The notes under the pieces: model-generated
What the model was told of the DNA's origin: nothing
Databases searched by the model: none
Seen by the model: the letters and a program-made list of their open reading frames with translations, nothing else
Shown: positions 23,910-35,674 of the stretch, piece after piece
Layout of the letters: each line of letters begins with the position of its first letter
How positions within the stretch are numbered: the first letter of the stretch is position 1
Origin: Anopheles merus
Taxonomy: Eukaryota > Arthropoda > Insecta > Diptera > Culicidae
DNA length: 64,000 bases
Assembly: GCF_017562075.2 (NCBI RefSeq)
Contig: NW_024427622.1
Coordinates: 89,303 to 153,302, forward strand
Direction: 5' to 3'
Position numbers and translations under genes: made by a program

Positions 23910-24284
23910 ATGAGTGTCGGAGATGGGAGAATGCGTTTCGCATCGGTTTCGCAGTCTTACCCGAAAAATCGCCAAAAGAGGAGATCTGGTGATCTAGTGG
24001 CCAATATTCTGGAGTCCAATGAAGAACTTGTACAAATTCACCAGCTTAGTCCTGTTCATGATGCTGTGTTTGCCCAAATGCACACTTTGGAGCAGACACA
24101 AGCCATCGTCGAGCTGATCCACGATGACGTGATGATTCATCATCAATATTTGACAATGTTGCGAGCAAGTCAAATGTACCAGTTAAGCTTTATTTTATTA
24201 CAGTCGGGGTACGTAGGGCACTCTACCATCAGTGTCACACTCTACTATCAGTTTCGCGATCCACGCTCAGTTTCGATATCTTAG
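23910..24284 (+). CDS. Unrecognised open frame, doubtful
   Basis: Open reading from ATG at 23910 (the frame is open from about 23829 without an ATG). The residues are non-repetitive and exon-like, with a basic stretch (NRQKRRSGDL) followed by an acidic, helical-looking segment (ESNEELVQIHQL, HDAVFAQMHTLEQT). Codon use is less AT-biased than the flanks. The last 35 codons look like read-through into intron. It could be an exon, a domesticated transposon fragment or chance. I recognise no domain. Confidence 0.25.
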   Translation: MSVGDGRMRFASVSQSYPKNRQKRRSGDLVANILESNEELVQIHQLSPVHDAVFAQMHTLEQTQAIVELIHDDVMIHHQYLTMLRASQMYQLSFILLQSGYVGHSTISVTLYYQFRDPRSVSIS

Positions 24285-25318
24285 ACGTCATATATCTTTG
24301 ACATCGTACTAAATTTGAACATCGTAAAACACCGTGGTATCATGTATACCACATCCTGCTTGTAAGGTAGTGCAACTCACTACACCCACATTGATGTTAC
24401 GTTCTGGCTTTGAGTTTGTGACTGATTATGGTTCGGATTGGTGATTAGCATTTATGGATTGAATGTTTTAACATACCAGTGACCTTGAAGATGAAGAAAT
24501 CGTGACAAATCCGGAATTGTAGTCGGTGCTGATCAATGTGTGTCCGCGCCCATTCCGATGTGGCTATTTTATAACCATGCCAACCGATAGTTATGAAGCT
24601 AATTTAAACAAACATATAGTTAGTGTCGTGTCCATCCGGATTTTTTTATGCCACCAGGAGCCCAGCGGCTGTGATAGTATAGCTAAAGGATTCTAACACC
24701 GCAGTCCAGGTAGTTCAGCTAGATATATTATGCTGTTGTACTGAAATCCGAATGGTGGCAATAGACACTTTGAATGACGCATGTGTCGAGGACGGGCGAA
24801 TCATTCCCTGTCAGTCAGGTGCTTGTGAGCGAAAGGCAGTCCGGCATTAGGAAGGCAACGCTCTCAGTAGTTAGAGGTAAAGAAGGACAAGGACAAGGAT
24901 TGCAGACAAGGATGCAGACAAAGATAGAAGGAGCCATCTATGGAACGAGCATCCTGGTCATATCGGAAGGATGAAACAATGCAACCATACGCTCACGTAC
25001 TTTGAACGCCATTTGACAAGAAGAGTGTCACAAAGAGACCGATAAGAGGATACATTCTTCAATCAATGAATCAATCAAACTTTAAATGTAAAAGAACTTT
25101 ATTAAACTATTATATACAATACTTAAAGACAAGTGACCAACGTCCTTTCATCTCAAAGGTTACAGGAAAAAGGCCGTGAGTGGCTGATTTTTGATGCATG
25201 TCTGTAACAAAAGAGTATAACTTACTGACTTCTTACAAACAATCTGTGACAGTTGCACACACGCATACCCACAATTAGATAAAGTCAGACAATACTGTAA
25301 TGTCGGTATAATACAAAC
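24285..25318. other. Intron, nothing recognised
   Basis: No convincing gene or repeat before the LTR start at 25319. A short frame at 24774-24974 has no recognisable motif. Confidence 0.5.
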
Positions 25319-26070
25319 TGTAGCATATCTGCTATACAAAACTTGTTATAATACACACTATCAGCTATAGACACATTGTAACACACTTTGAAAAGCTTAA
25401 CCACACCATTGTAACACATTCATTATAACACATTCAGTAAATCAGATCATACCATAGCACCGCAACCGGAAGAGTTCAGGCCGTCCATTCAAACAAATAA
25501 CAGACGTGACACACTTATCAAAACCAACCGAAACGCACAACATAAACAGGAACAGTATGTAACCCAAAGCAGGAACAGTATATGCATTAAACCCAAAACA
25601 GGAACTTATTGACAAGAACCATTGTTCTTGTCAACAAAAGACAAACGTAAATAGCTGAGTGAAAACAATAACTTTCCAACATAAAACCCGGAACCAAATG
25701 TGCGAAACCCTTAACTCATTTGAGTATAAATAAAACCAATTCCAACCGTGGCAAGTCAGATTCGTTCGGACTGCCAAGATAGGACGTTATGCTTCCTAAT
25801 ACTTCGCCTTCCAACTTATTTCAAGAGTTTAGTTATGTCCCCCTACCCAAGGTAAGGCTTCTAAACTCCAACGTTTCCAGTAAAGGAAACATCCTAAAGG
25901 TTTCTATGATCGCCTGGACGATCAAGTGTTAAAAAGTCCGCTTCGAACGAAGTATAATTCCACCTCGGCTCATGTCAGTAAAAACTGACCTACCGCGACG
26001 TTGATAGATGTACCGCATGTACGCTCATCACATTACATGGCGACCGTAACTATCATCCGAACACATTACA
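25319..26070 (+). repeat. 5' LTR of an mdg1-like retrotransposon
   Basis: It starts TGTAGCATATCTGC, matching the 3' LTR at 35225, and ends in CA before the primer-binding site. The end is ambiguous because CATTACATGGCGACCGT occurs twice, at 26031 and 26064, so the LTR is about 719 or 752 bp. A TATAAA box at 25725-25730 would serve the LTR promoter. Confidence 0.85.
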
Positions 26071-26084
26071 TGGCGACCGTGACC
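26071..26084 (+). promoter_or_regulatory. Primer-binding site, tRNA-Arg type
   Basis: TGGCGACCGTGACC directly follows the LTR. As I recall, the 412/mdg1 group uses a tRNA-Arg primer with this sequence. A near copy, TGGCGACCGTAAC, stands 33 bp upstream. Confidence 0.7.
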
Positions 26085-26950
26085 ACAATCTGCAATCGAC
26101 AGGCAGAAGTGTAAGCAAATTATTTCAAATAAAATGTGATACGTAAGCTTAAGTGTCAGTAAGGTAAGGTATCGTAAAGCTTAAGTGTCGTGTGACGAAC
26201 CAAAAGTATTGTGACCATAACCGGCATTCGGCAGAAAGTGAAAGAAAAGTGTCAAATGTGAAATTTTTTTTACGGAACATTCATCAACGCAGCTGGCGCA
26301 AGTAACCCATATGTAAACAAAAGCAATAAAGATGAAAGAACAGCTACAAGCAAGTTTCGTACAGTGCAGAATGAAAAGTAAAAACATTTAGTGCAGTGTA
26401 AGTGCAAAATTGATGAACAAACATTAACCGTACACGGTGTTGTGAGAACCTACCCAAATTTGTAAAAACGTATTAAACGCTTATGCGATCGGTTTACCTC
26501 GTAGAGTAACCTTGAGAGTAACAGTAAGCAGTATATACGATTTTTGGAGCAAGTGATATGGAATGATAAAGTGCAGTGCAAAACAAGTTGTGGTCAGCGT
26601 GATTGAAAGGAACAACCGTTCCCACCATGGTAGACGAAAAGACAAGCGAGCCCACTGCCCAATCTGGATTGGCAGACGAGAATGGACAAGTGTCCCAACC
26701 CCGACAATACATCGAGTGACGACTGATGACATCGCAGAACTTCTCATCTAACATCTAGTAAACACCAAGCACCGATTAAACTCCAAGCACCGGTATAAAT
26801 ACAGCGTAGAATCAGCAACAACAAAATGCACGTCGCATATTCCATTCATGTATTGTAACTTTAAAATATAATGAAATGGGTTTTAAAGCTAGGAAATAGG
26901 AAATAGGAAGTAATTGAAAACCATATGAAAAAGGAATGATTACTATAAGC

Positions 26951-27648
26951 GATAAAATCGAAATTTTGAAATATATATTGCAAAAAATACAGGATCCTAA
27001 TCAAAGAACTTGTACAAGAACACAACTAAGAATTAAAGCTGAAGAAACATTTAAAGAAATTCAAAATGACATAGAAAGAATAGATACAAATATACTTTTA
27101 ACAAACTATTAGAATTTAGCAAAATTTCTAATGCATTAATACAAAATATCATTGCTATGAGCACATCAAAAACCAACGACGATTCACGTAACAAGTCATC
27201 TGATTTTTCTACAAATAGCTCAGAGGATAAAAATATCAATTTAACACTGTTAACAACCAGTAGATTATCATTTAAACTCTTAGCGCAGATCATATTTGGC
27301 TTACTAAAGCTGCATAAAAAAATTAAAATGGCTAATTTTGATATTAAAACAGCCGTAGGTCTTGTACCCACATATGACGGGTCACCCGATACCTTTAATG
27401 CATTTGAGGACGCTTCAACGCTATTATTCGAGTTAAATCCTAACCATGAAGAAATGCTCGTAAAATTCATAAGAACCAGACTGAATGGTAAGGCTAGAAT
27501 AGGGTTACCTAGCAATATAACGACTTTTAAAGAATTAATCAGTGATATCAAGAGAAGATGTGAAGAAAAAACAACACCTGATAAAGTAATAGCAAAACTA
27601 AAATCCATAAAAACAAGGGATGCACAATCAATTTGCAATGAGGTCTAA
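26951..27648 (+). pseudogene. Broken gag of the mdg1-like element
   Basis: The gag-like reading starts in one frame near 26951 (DPNQRTCTRTQLRIKAEE), hits a stop near 27112 and continues in another frame through the ATG at 27157 to the stop at 27648. Recognisable capsid features include PTYDGSPDTFNAFEDA. No CCHC zinc knuckle is found in 27649-27851, so the nucleocapsid part looks deleted. Gag normally packages the element's RNA in virus-like particles. This copy could not do so. Confidence 0.7.
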
Positions 27649-27851
27649 CTGCTTTCAGAAAAACTAAAGGAATTCCAGAAAAAATAGCTAACGATATAAC
27701 GATAACGATAACGACAACGAAACATATACCATACTACAGCTCAGATACAGGAAGAAGAGGACAATAATTTTTTAGACCAACAGGATTCAACTCAAACCCT
27801 AGATGAATTTACTCATTAGAGCTAAATTGAGTTGATTATATAAAGATTAGA

Positions 27852-28448
27852 TTGAGCATAGCAAATAATGAAACATCAATATTACTAGTTGATACAGGAG
27901 CATCAATTTCTTTATTCAAAGCAAGCAAGTTAAAGAAAAATCATGGCCCAATACATTCAGACTCAATATCATTAACAGGGATATCTAACACACCAATTTA
28001 TTCAAAAGGAAGTACAACATGCACTATATATTTCAACAATCTAGAATTGGAACACGATTTTGTATTAGTTCCAGATGAATTCAACATAGGAGCAGATGGT
28101 ATATTAGGCAGAGATTTTTACAAACTATACAGATGTTCAATTAATTATCATTTAGAAATGCTTACATTCACGTGTCAGGGAGTAGAAATTCAGCATAACA
28201 TTGAAGAATATGATGGAAAAGGATTTATTTTGCCAATCAGAAGTGAAGTGGTACGTAAAGTATATCTTCCAAACATTACAGAGGATACCATAGTATTCGC
28301 ACAAGAAATTCAACTAGGAGTATTCTGTGGAAGCACTATTATTTCAAAGAATACTCAGTTAATTAAATTCATCAATACAAGACAGAGAAATATTTATATA
28401 ACAAACGCAGAATTTAAACCCATTACAGGACCATTAGCAAATTATTAA
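27852..28448 (+). pseudogene. Retropepsin region of pol
   Basis: An aspartic protease domain with the catalytic DTG at 27891-27899 (LLVDTGASISLF) and the later ILGRDF motif. The frame is separated from gag and from reverse transcriptase by stops. The protease would cleave the Gag-Pol polyprotein in an intact element. Confidence 0.8.
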
Positions 28449-28554
28449 GTGACACACGTAAATAACAAAGTAGGAGAAATTAAAAATGATAAATTACAAA
28501 AACTATTACAAAAAATTAAAGTAGATAAAATCTCTACTACTATAAAATTATAAT

Positions 28555-29581
28555 TTGAAGAAAATCGTAACTGAATATAACGATATATTTTGCGTAGAGG
28601 ATGATCCAATTGCTACAAATCACTTTTACCCTCAGAAAATTGAATTAAATGATAATATTCCTACGTATATACCGAATTATAAGCAAATATACTCACAGGC
28701 TGATGAAATACAAAATCTGGAAGACAAAATGCTTAAAAATGACATAATTGAACACTCAGTCTCCCCATATAACTCACTTATATTATTAGTTCCAAAGAAA
28801 TCAACGGATGATAACAAAAAATGGAGACTTGTAGTAGATTTCAGGCAGCTTAACAAAAAGGTTATACCAGATAAATTTCCATTACCAAGAATAGATACAA
28901 TATTAGATCAGCTATGGAGAGCAAAATATTTTAGCACACTTGATTTCATGTCAGGATTCCATCAAATACCTTTAGAAAATGATTCAAGAAAATTTATAGC
29001 TATTTCAACCGGATCAGGGCATTACCAATTTAAACGTATGCCTTTCGGTCTAAACATTAGCCCCAACAGCTTTCAACGCATGATGGCTATCGCTATGGCA
29101 GGATTAACTCCTGAGCTAGCATTTGTATATATAGACGATATAATCGTTACTGGCTGCAGTGCACGGCAGCACATCAGTAACATAGTTAAGGTTTTTGATA
29201 GGTTAAGGTCTTACAATTTAAAATTAAATCCAGAAATGTTCATTTTTCAAAACAGAAGTTACTTATTTAGGTCATAAAATAACAGATAAGGGTATATTCC
29301 CAGACGATTCTAAGTTTGAAACAAATAGAAACTTCCCTATACCTAAAAATGCAGACGAAGTTCGAAGATTTGTTGTATTTTGTAATTATTATCGTAAATT
29401 TGTACAGTATTTTCCAAAAATTGCTAAACCTTTAAATAACCTAACTAAGAAAAATGTCAAGTTTATTTGGACAGATGAATGCCAAAAAGCATTTAATAGT
29501 TTAAAAGAAAGCCTGTTGTCTCCAGCAGTCTTGAAGTATCCGGATTGTAAAATCCTAAAAAAGAAGATAAAGAATTCATAC
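28555..29581 (+). pseudogene. Reverse transcriptase of pol, frameshifted and interrupted
   Basis: Ty3/gypsy reverse transcriptase with LVVDFRQLN, MPFGL and the catalytic FVYIDDI (YIDD at 29128-29139). The open frame runs 28555-29277. A frameshift near 29260 moves the thumb/connection part to another frame, which reads to 29581, where a CCC-type MITE is inserted. The coding sequence resumes at 33321. Confidence 0.85.
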
Positions 29582-29583
29582 CA

Positions 29584-29744
29584 CCCGCACAACAAAATCG
29601 AGCAGTTTTTGAGCTCGCTTTCTAGCTCGCTTTCCGCCGAAACCGATCGAGAAAGCGAGCAGAAACATCCGAAGAACCGAACGAAGCTCTTGATCGGTTG
29701 AAGCGTTTACGGTCGTTCGAGAGAGCGCGCTGTCCGTGTATGTC
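29584..29744 (+). mobile_element. Short CCC MITE, left part (host of copy E)
   Basis: It begins CCCGCACAACAAAATCGAGC and carries GAGCTCGCTTTC and GAAAGCGAGC subterminal repeats. It is inserted in the retrotransposon with the 2-bp duplication CA (29582-29583 and 33321-33322). Copy E interrupts it at 29745. Confidence 0.85.
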
Positions 29745-32724
29745 CCCGCTGCGCAAATTCGAGCAGTTTCCAGCGCAGAAAATGTACCAAAATCTGCGCT
29801 GGCCAGCGCAGATTTTGGCTGGTCTCACGCGCTGGACTTCAGCGATTCCTGCGCTGGGTCGCGCAGTTCGGGCAGTTCGGGCCAAGTTCGGGCGGCGGCG
29901 GAGCAAAAAAAAAACGGTCAAAAAATTAAAAAAAAAAATGGCGCCCATTTTTTTGTCCGCTTCTTCCTCTCCCCTCCCTCCTTCACCCTGGCTTGCCTTA
30001 CTTGAGCTTCAGCCCGTGCCTTCCGCCGCCAGCTGATTGGGTGTTGTGGTGTATGCGTTGATACTTATATGTGCATTGCGGTTATGTATTGTTATTGGTG
30101 GGTGTTAGCATTTATTAATTAGTGTGTGACCTTGGGACGATGCGGGAGAAGCTGGATTGGGATTTAAAGTGTTATCGGTGTATTGATGGATTATTTTATT
30201 TCGTGCCGCTGCTGATGAGACCTTTCGATGCCCCTGCCAATTGAGGGTGAAGAAGCCTATTTAAAACAAGCGTAGGAGAACGTCTAACACTAATCTAATA
30301 TTTTTTATTTGAACATGTTTGATGTTTCAATGACCTTCTAAGCATCATGTAGCACAGTGTATAGTGGTTATAATTTTTTTTTTAATTTGCCCAAATCTGT
30401 CTCGAGTTTTTGGGTCTCGTTACACACACACACACACAGCGCGGGGAAAGTGACCTTTCACTCTATTATGTCGCGATCCCCCACCCCGCCCGGCGCTAGG
30501 GATGAGGATGCGCTACAAGAAACCTGAACCAGCCGTTCTACCGAGAAGGTAGCCGTAATCGATCATGCGTGGAGGGGGGGGGGGTGGTCTAGTGGGGGGG
30601 GGGGGAGTGCGTGCTTGCGCGACTTCGGGGGTGCGTGCTCGCGAGCGCGCTTTCGTGGGTGCGTGCTGGCGTGCGCGCTTTCATGCTCGCGGGCGCGCGT
30701 ACGTGCGTGTGTGTGTGCGTGCGTGCGTGCTGGCGTACGCGCGTTCATGCATGTGCGCGCGCGCGTATGTGTGTGTGTGTGTGTTATGTGTGTGCGAGTT
30801 TGCGCGCGCGTATTTGTGTGTGAGTTAGCGCGCGCGTGTTTGTGTGTGAGTTTGCGCGCGCGTGTTTGGGTGTTTGTGTGCGTGCGTTTGGAAACCTCAA
30901 AACTATTTGATTCTGATGCGTACATTTTCATCCGCTGCGGCTACAAAGTCCATGCATTTTCGATCTCGCTACCTGAGAGACAACACAACCATTGGCATTG
31001 GCATCTTTGCGATCGGCTCTGCTGTTGGGGGTATTAAAAAGACACACGATCTAAGCAAACGTGCGTGTGATATATTGCACATTTATTTCTAATTCAGCTA
31101 GCGGACGCAACTGGTAACAAAACTTGAATTGAATTCATACAAAAGAGGATTCTGGATTTGTTTATTACGGTGCGCATATGGTGCTGCACCAGTCCGTCCA
31201 CAATCGGGCGTCTTGTTGGCTTGTCGGTATCGTGACGCCGATTGACCAGCAATGCCTTGGAATGAGTTCGGATCGGTAGGTTCATGTTTTGGTCGAGTGC
31301 ATTCCGTGCATTTGTCGCGTCACAGCGGTAGCCCGGCAGCAACAAAGTCAAGACAAACTCTTCCCCAGGTGTGAACTGCTATGCTAAGTTCTTCTTATTA
31401 TTATTATTATTATTGTTGGGGTAATAGCCTATGCGATCATGCCGGCCATTTCAGGACTTGAATACCACGTAGCCGGATAGTAAGCCTTTGCTACGGCGGA
31501 CGGTTCATACGCGGTTAGAACCCATGACGGGCATGCTGTTACGATGTGCGGAATGATGGCGTTGCCGCGGGACCGCTCCTATCCAGCGGGCAACTTGCAT
31601 ACTGCCACACTGTCTCCTGCTCGATGCATACGCTGCAGGCAGGGGGAAGGATGCACCTCCACGATAGAAAAAAACACCGTCATGAACCAGCGGTGGATCT
31701 AACGGTAGGCGGACTAGGCGGTCGCCGAAGATTTCTAGTCTGTAGTATGTCGTATGTCTACAAGTGGACAGAGTATTAGCGACAAGGGCCCCCGGAAAGA
31801 TGGTCGTTGGTTCCCCGTGGCTAGAGAAGTATAATGTGCAATCCATCCATCCCCCCTCCATCCGCCTGCAATTTAAGTATAATGTTCAATTTATCTCCCA
31901 ACAGCTGTGTGCCAGTACCCCCTCCTCCCGGTCATCAGTTACCATTTACAGGGGCCTCAATTCGTCTTTCCGCCTTTCATGAACACCTTTCTTTCTTTGA
32001 CCTATGGATCATAACATTCCGGAAGAGCATACATTCGGCGACAGTTTTGCATACACACGCACACTCACAACCATGCGCAGGATGCTTAGCATATCTATGT
32101 AATCGGGTAACAGTTTTTGCAACAGGCGAAAGCAAAATCTTAGTGCTATGCTTACTGCCTAACACGTTCAGCACGATGGCAGGCCCCAGGGACAGCCAGT
32201 GAACTTTCCAGTATACCGGTTCTACAATCAGCTTGCGTTCTAGATGCCGGCGGAACGGTAAGCTCATTAAAATCAGCGCCGGACTGAACGTGTTAATGCG
32301 AATTAGGATTCTGCGCGTTGCACAGCAAACCCTTCTGCGTAAACTAGCGATTCCTTAGTCATTTTATATTTCAGTGTTTGAACTCATTGCGATTTTTTGG
32401 TTTGATTTGTGAAAATGCAACTTCATTGCCGCAATGTTTGTTAACGGCATTTTTAGGCGCCACAACAGCTCGCGAGCATTGACCACACGCGAGAAAGAGA
32501 TGGCGCTATGGAGGGAAAAGCACGGACGACGGCTGACAGCGATTGGCCGTCTGATGCACCAACACATCCAAACCTACGGCAGCGCGTTCAGGCGAGGGGT
32601 ACGAGGCGGAGCCAGGGACGGGTAGCTCGACGAGCTGCTTGACAAATTTGCCGTTGGAGAGAAAAGGAAGGCATGATAAAATTCTCAGAACGCCATAACG
32701 CCTTCCGTCGCTTTGCACAGCGGG
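29745..32724 (+). mobile_element. CCC element copy E, complete, 2980 bp
   Basis: Full forward copy from CCCGCTGCGCAAATTCG to GCTTTGCACAGCGGG, flanked by TC (29743-29744 and 32725-32726). It has the same order of parts as copy D but lacks the SINE200, which explains most of the ~250 bp length difference. The GT-rich tract is at 30600-30890, the (TTA)n tract near 31396 and a SINE-derived segment at 31430-31590. No transposase is present. It is nearly identical to copy I (61446-64000) by eye. Confidence 0.92.
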
Positions 32725-33320
32725 TCTCTTTTTGACAAAAAAGCTCCGGTACGCGACCGTGTTGGCGCAAAAATGATAATGGCCGAAAAATGTTTCACAT
32801 CCACGTTTTCTTTCTCCCCTCTTTTCCCTTTCACCTCGCTTTATCGTTATTGGTTTTTGCTCTCTAGCTACATTGAGCGAGTGGCTGAGAAGTTTTCGAT
32901 CGCTTTGCGCAACGGGGTGTATATCTCTTTTTGACAAAAAAGTTCCGGTACGCGACCGTGATGGCGCAAAAATGATAATGGCCGAAAAATAGGTCACACC
33001 CACGTTCTCTTTCTTCTCTCTTTTCCCTTTCACCTCGCTTTATCGTTATTGATTTTTGCTCTCTAGCTACATTGAGCGAGTGGCTGACAAGTTTTCGATC
33101 GCTTTGCGCAGCGGGTGTATGTGTTTGTCTCTTTCTGACAAAAAAAGCTCCGGTACGCGACCATGTTGGTTCAAAAATGATTATGGTCGCAAAATAGTTC
33201 ACACCCACGTTTTCTTTCTCCCCTCCTTCCCCTCTTCACCATCCTTTTACCTTTTATTGGTTCTTGCTCTCTAGCTACATTGAGCGAGACGCTGAGTTTT
33301 CGATCGCTTTGCGCAGCGGG
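32725..33320 (+). mobile_element. Three tandem right ends of the short CCC MITE
   Basis: Three consecutive ~200-bp units (to about 32919, 33116 and 33320). Each runs from CTCTTTTTGACAAAAAAG or a close variant to TTTTCGATCGCTTTGCGCAGCGGG, with variant GCGCAACGGG in the first. Only one matching left end is present (29584), so the array grew by tandem duplication or partial insertions. The last unit ends at the retrotransposon. Confidence 0.8.
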
Positions 33321-33322
33321 CA

Positions 33323-33979
33323 ACAACTGATGCTTCAGATGTAGCATGTGGAGCAGTTCTTTCTCAAATCACAGATGGAAAAGATCGCCCAATTGCGTAT
33401 GCAAGCAAAAGCTTCACGCAAGGAGATAAGAATAAGCCTATCATAGAAAAGGAACTTACAGCAATTCACTGGGCAATCAATTATTTCAAACCATACCTAT
33501 ATGGCAGAAAATTCACCGTAAAAACAGATCATAGGCCATTAGTATACCTGTTTGGTATGAAAAACCCAACATCTAAACTAACAAGAATGAGACTAGATTT
33601 AGAAGAATTTGATTTAAAAATAGAATTTTTAGCAGGTAAAACCAACGTAGTAGCAGATGCTTTATCCAGAATTGTAACTGATTCGGATGAGCTTAAAGCA
33701 TCAATTCCTAAAAATAAATCAGATATATCAAATCCTATCTTAATGGTAAATACTAGAGCTATGGTAAAGAAAAACAACGTTGTAGAAAACAAAGAAAACA
33801 AAAAGAAAAAGGAAGAAATAATAGAAAAATATAATCCAACAAACATATATGAAACAGACAGGCCATCTGGTAGAACTAAAATGTTGAAAATGAAATCAAA
33901 CATTAACGAAAAAGATGAAATTTTAAATATCCATAACTTCTGCAAAGCAAAGTCAAACACTAGAGTTTGTACTGCATGA
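33323..33979 (+). pseudogene. RNase H region of pol
   Basis: The reading resumes after the MITE with TDASDVACGAVLSQ, the RPIAYASKSF and KELTAIHW segments and KTDHRPL, typical of Ty3/gypsy RNase H. It then passes into the linker with FLAGKTNVVADALSR. A stop at 33979 separates it from integrase. With the insertion removed, the first RNase H Asp (33329-33331) would follow the preceding exon-like reading in frame. Confidence 0.85.
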
Positions 33980-34055
33980 ATCATGCCTAATCGCTAGAAA
34001 GTATCACAAGAATTTAGCAATTGCCTCGAATGACAGATTATTCGAATTTTACTCA

Positions 34056-35155
34056 ATGTTGACCATAAAAGAAATAATTAACAAAATGATAACAGACGTT
34101 CACATTGTCGTATTTACACCACCTAGACTGGTAGAAGATACAGAAGAACAGATCAAAATAATGTCCAATTTCCACACAACACCATCAGGAGGTCATATAG
34201 GACAATTCAAGCTATATAGTAAGATAAAAGATAAATTCAAATGGAAAAATATGAAAGCGGATATCATCAAGTATGTAAAAAGTTGTAAAGCAAGCGCCAC
34301 TAATAAGATCTTAAAACATACTAAAGAGGAAACTGTTGTGACGACAACACCCTCTAAACCTTTTAACATCATAACGATTGGTACCGTAGGCCCTTTACCA
34401 AAAACAGCAAATAATAATCGATACGCAGTTACTATCCAATACGAATTATCGAAATATATCGTAATCATCCCGATTCAAAACAAAGAAGCAAATACTATAG
34501 CAAAAGCATTAGTAGAAAATTGTATTCTTAAATTTGGAAACTTTTTAGAAATGAGATCAGATCAAGGACTTGAATATAACAATGAAATTTTGGCACAAAT
34601 ATCAAAAATATTACAAATCAAACATTTGCAGCAGCACATCATCCTCAAACAACAGGATCTTTAGAGCGAAACCATAGAAGTTTAAATGAATATTTACGAA
34701 GTTACACCAATCAGCATCATGATGACTGGGTTCAACGGACTAAATTTTACGAATTCGTTTATAACACAACAGTACATAGCACAACTAATTTCACACCTTT
34801 CGAATTAATATTTGGAAGACAAGCTAATTTACCACAAGAATTATATAAAACAAAAGTAGAGCCATTATACAGTATAGAACAATACTACAATGAAATGAAG
34901 TTTAAATTACAAAAATCACATTTTGCAAAACAAAAACTCATTCAAGCAAAATTACAACGTCAAGCAAAATAGAATAAAAATGTAAACCAATTAAACGTAC
35001 AAATAGGAGATTATGTCTATTTAACAAATGAAAATAGAAGGAAATTAGATCCAGCTTATATAGGACCATTAACAGTCGTAGAAATTACAGATACGAACTG
35101 CGTTGTAAAACACAATCAAACAGGAAAAACCACAACAGTACATAAAAACAGATAA
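34056..35155 (+). pseudogene. Integrase region of pol, inactive
   Basis: An integrase with an HHCC-type region (FHTTPSGGHIG; the second Cys of the usual C-x2-C is Ser) and the catalytic core. The first catalytic Asp is replaced by Gly (34380-34382, ITIGTVGPLP). The second Asp remains at 34560-34562 and the Glu at 34664-34666, but a frameshift near 34620 separates them. A further in-frame stop lies at 34970-34972. The C-terminal part (IGDYVYLTNE, IGPLTVVEI) is recognisable to about 35155. No env follows. Confidence 0.85.
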
Positions 35156-35210
35156 AAACATTTCTAGTGAATAATGCACTCTTTTGTATAAATTCAATCG
35201 TACATTATTC

Positions 35211-35224
35211 AAAAAGGGTGGAGG
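35211..35224 (+). promoter_or_regulatory. Polypurine tract
   Basis: AAAAAGGGTGGAGG immediately precedes the 3' LTR, the expected plus-strand primer of an LTR retrotransposon. Confidence 0.8.
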
Positions 35225-35316
35225 TGTAGCATATCTGCTATACAAAACTTATTATAATACACACTATCAGCTATAGACACATTGCAACACACTTTGAAAA
35301 GCTTAACCACACCATT
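35225..35316 (+). repeat. Truncated 3' LTR
   Basis: The first 92 bp of the LTR, with a few differences from 25319-25410. It breaks off at a CCC MITE at 35317. I do not find the remaining ~650 bp of the LTR anywhere to the right, so it was deleted or lies elsewhere. Confidence 0.85.
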
Positions 35317-35667
35317 CCCGCTGCGCAAAGCGATCGAAAACTTGTCAGCCACTCGCTCAATGTAGCTAGAGAGCAAAAACCAATAACGATAAAGCGAGGT
35401 GAAAGGGAAAAGAGAGAAGAAAGAGAACGTGGATGTGAACTATTTTTCGGCCATTATCATTTTTGCGCCAACACGGTCGCGTACCGGAGCTTTTTTGTCA
35501 AAAAGAGACATAAACATACAGCGCGCTCTCTCGAAATACCGTAAACGCTTCAACCGATCAAGAGCTTCGATCGGTTCTTCGGACATTTCTGCTCGCTTTC
35601 TCGATCGGTTTCGGCGGAAAGCGAGCTAGAAAGCGAGCTCAAAAACTGCTCGATTTTGTTGTGCGGG
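35317..35667 (-). mobile_element. Short CCC MITE, complete, reverse orientation
   Basis: 351 bp from CCCGCTGCGCAAAGCGATCG to TTTTGTTGTGCGGG. The ends share only the first few bases, and each has its own subterminal repeat set. Flanks are TT and GA, so no duplication survives. Confidence 0.8.
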
Positions 35668-35674
35668 GAGAGCA

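Noticed and set aside
26481..26754. Frames on both strands in the retrotransposon leader
   Set aside because: The plus-strand ATG at 26627 has a good context but opens only 30 codons. The minus-strand frames show no homology. The region is leader and damaged gag.
32725..33320. A CRISPR-like array of ~200-bp repeats
   Set aside because: The units are MITE ends without spacers, in a eukaryotic genome.
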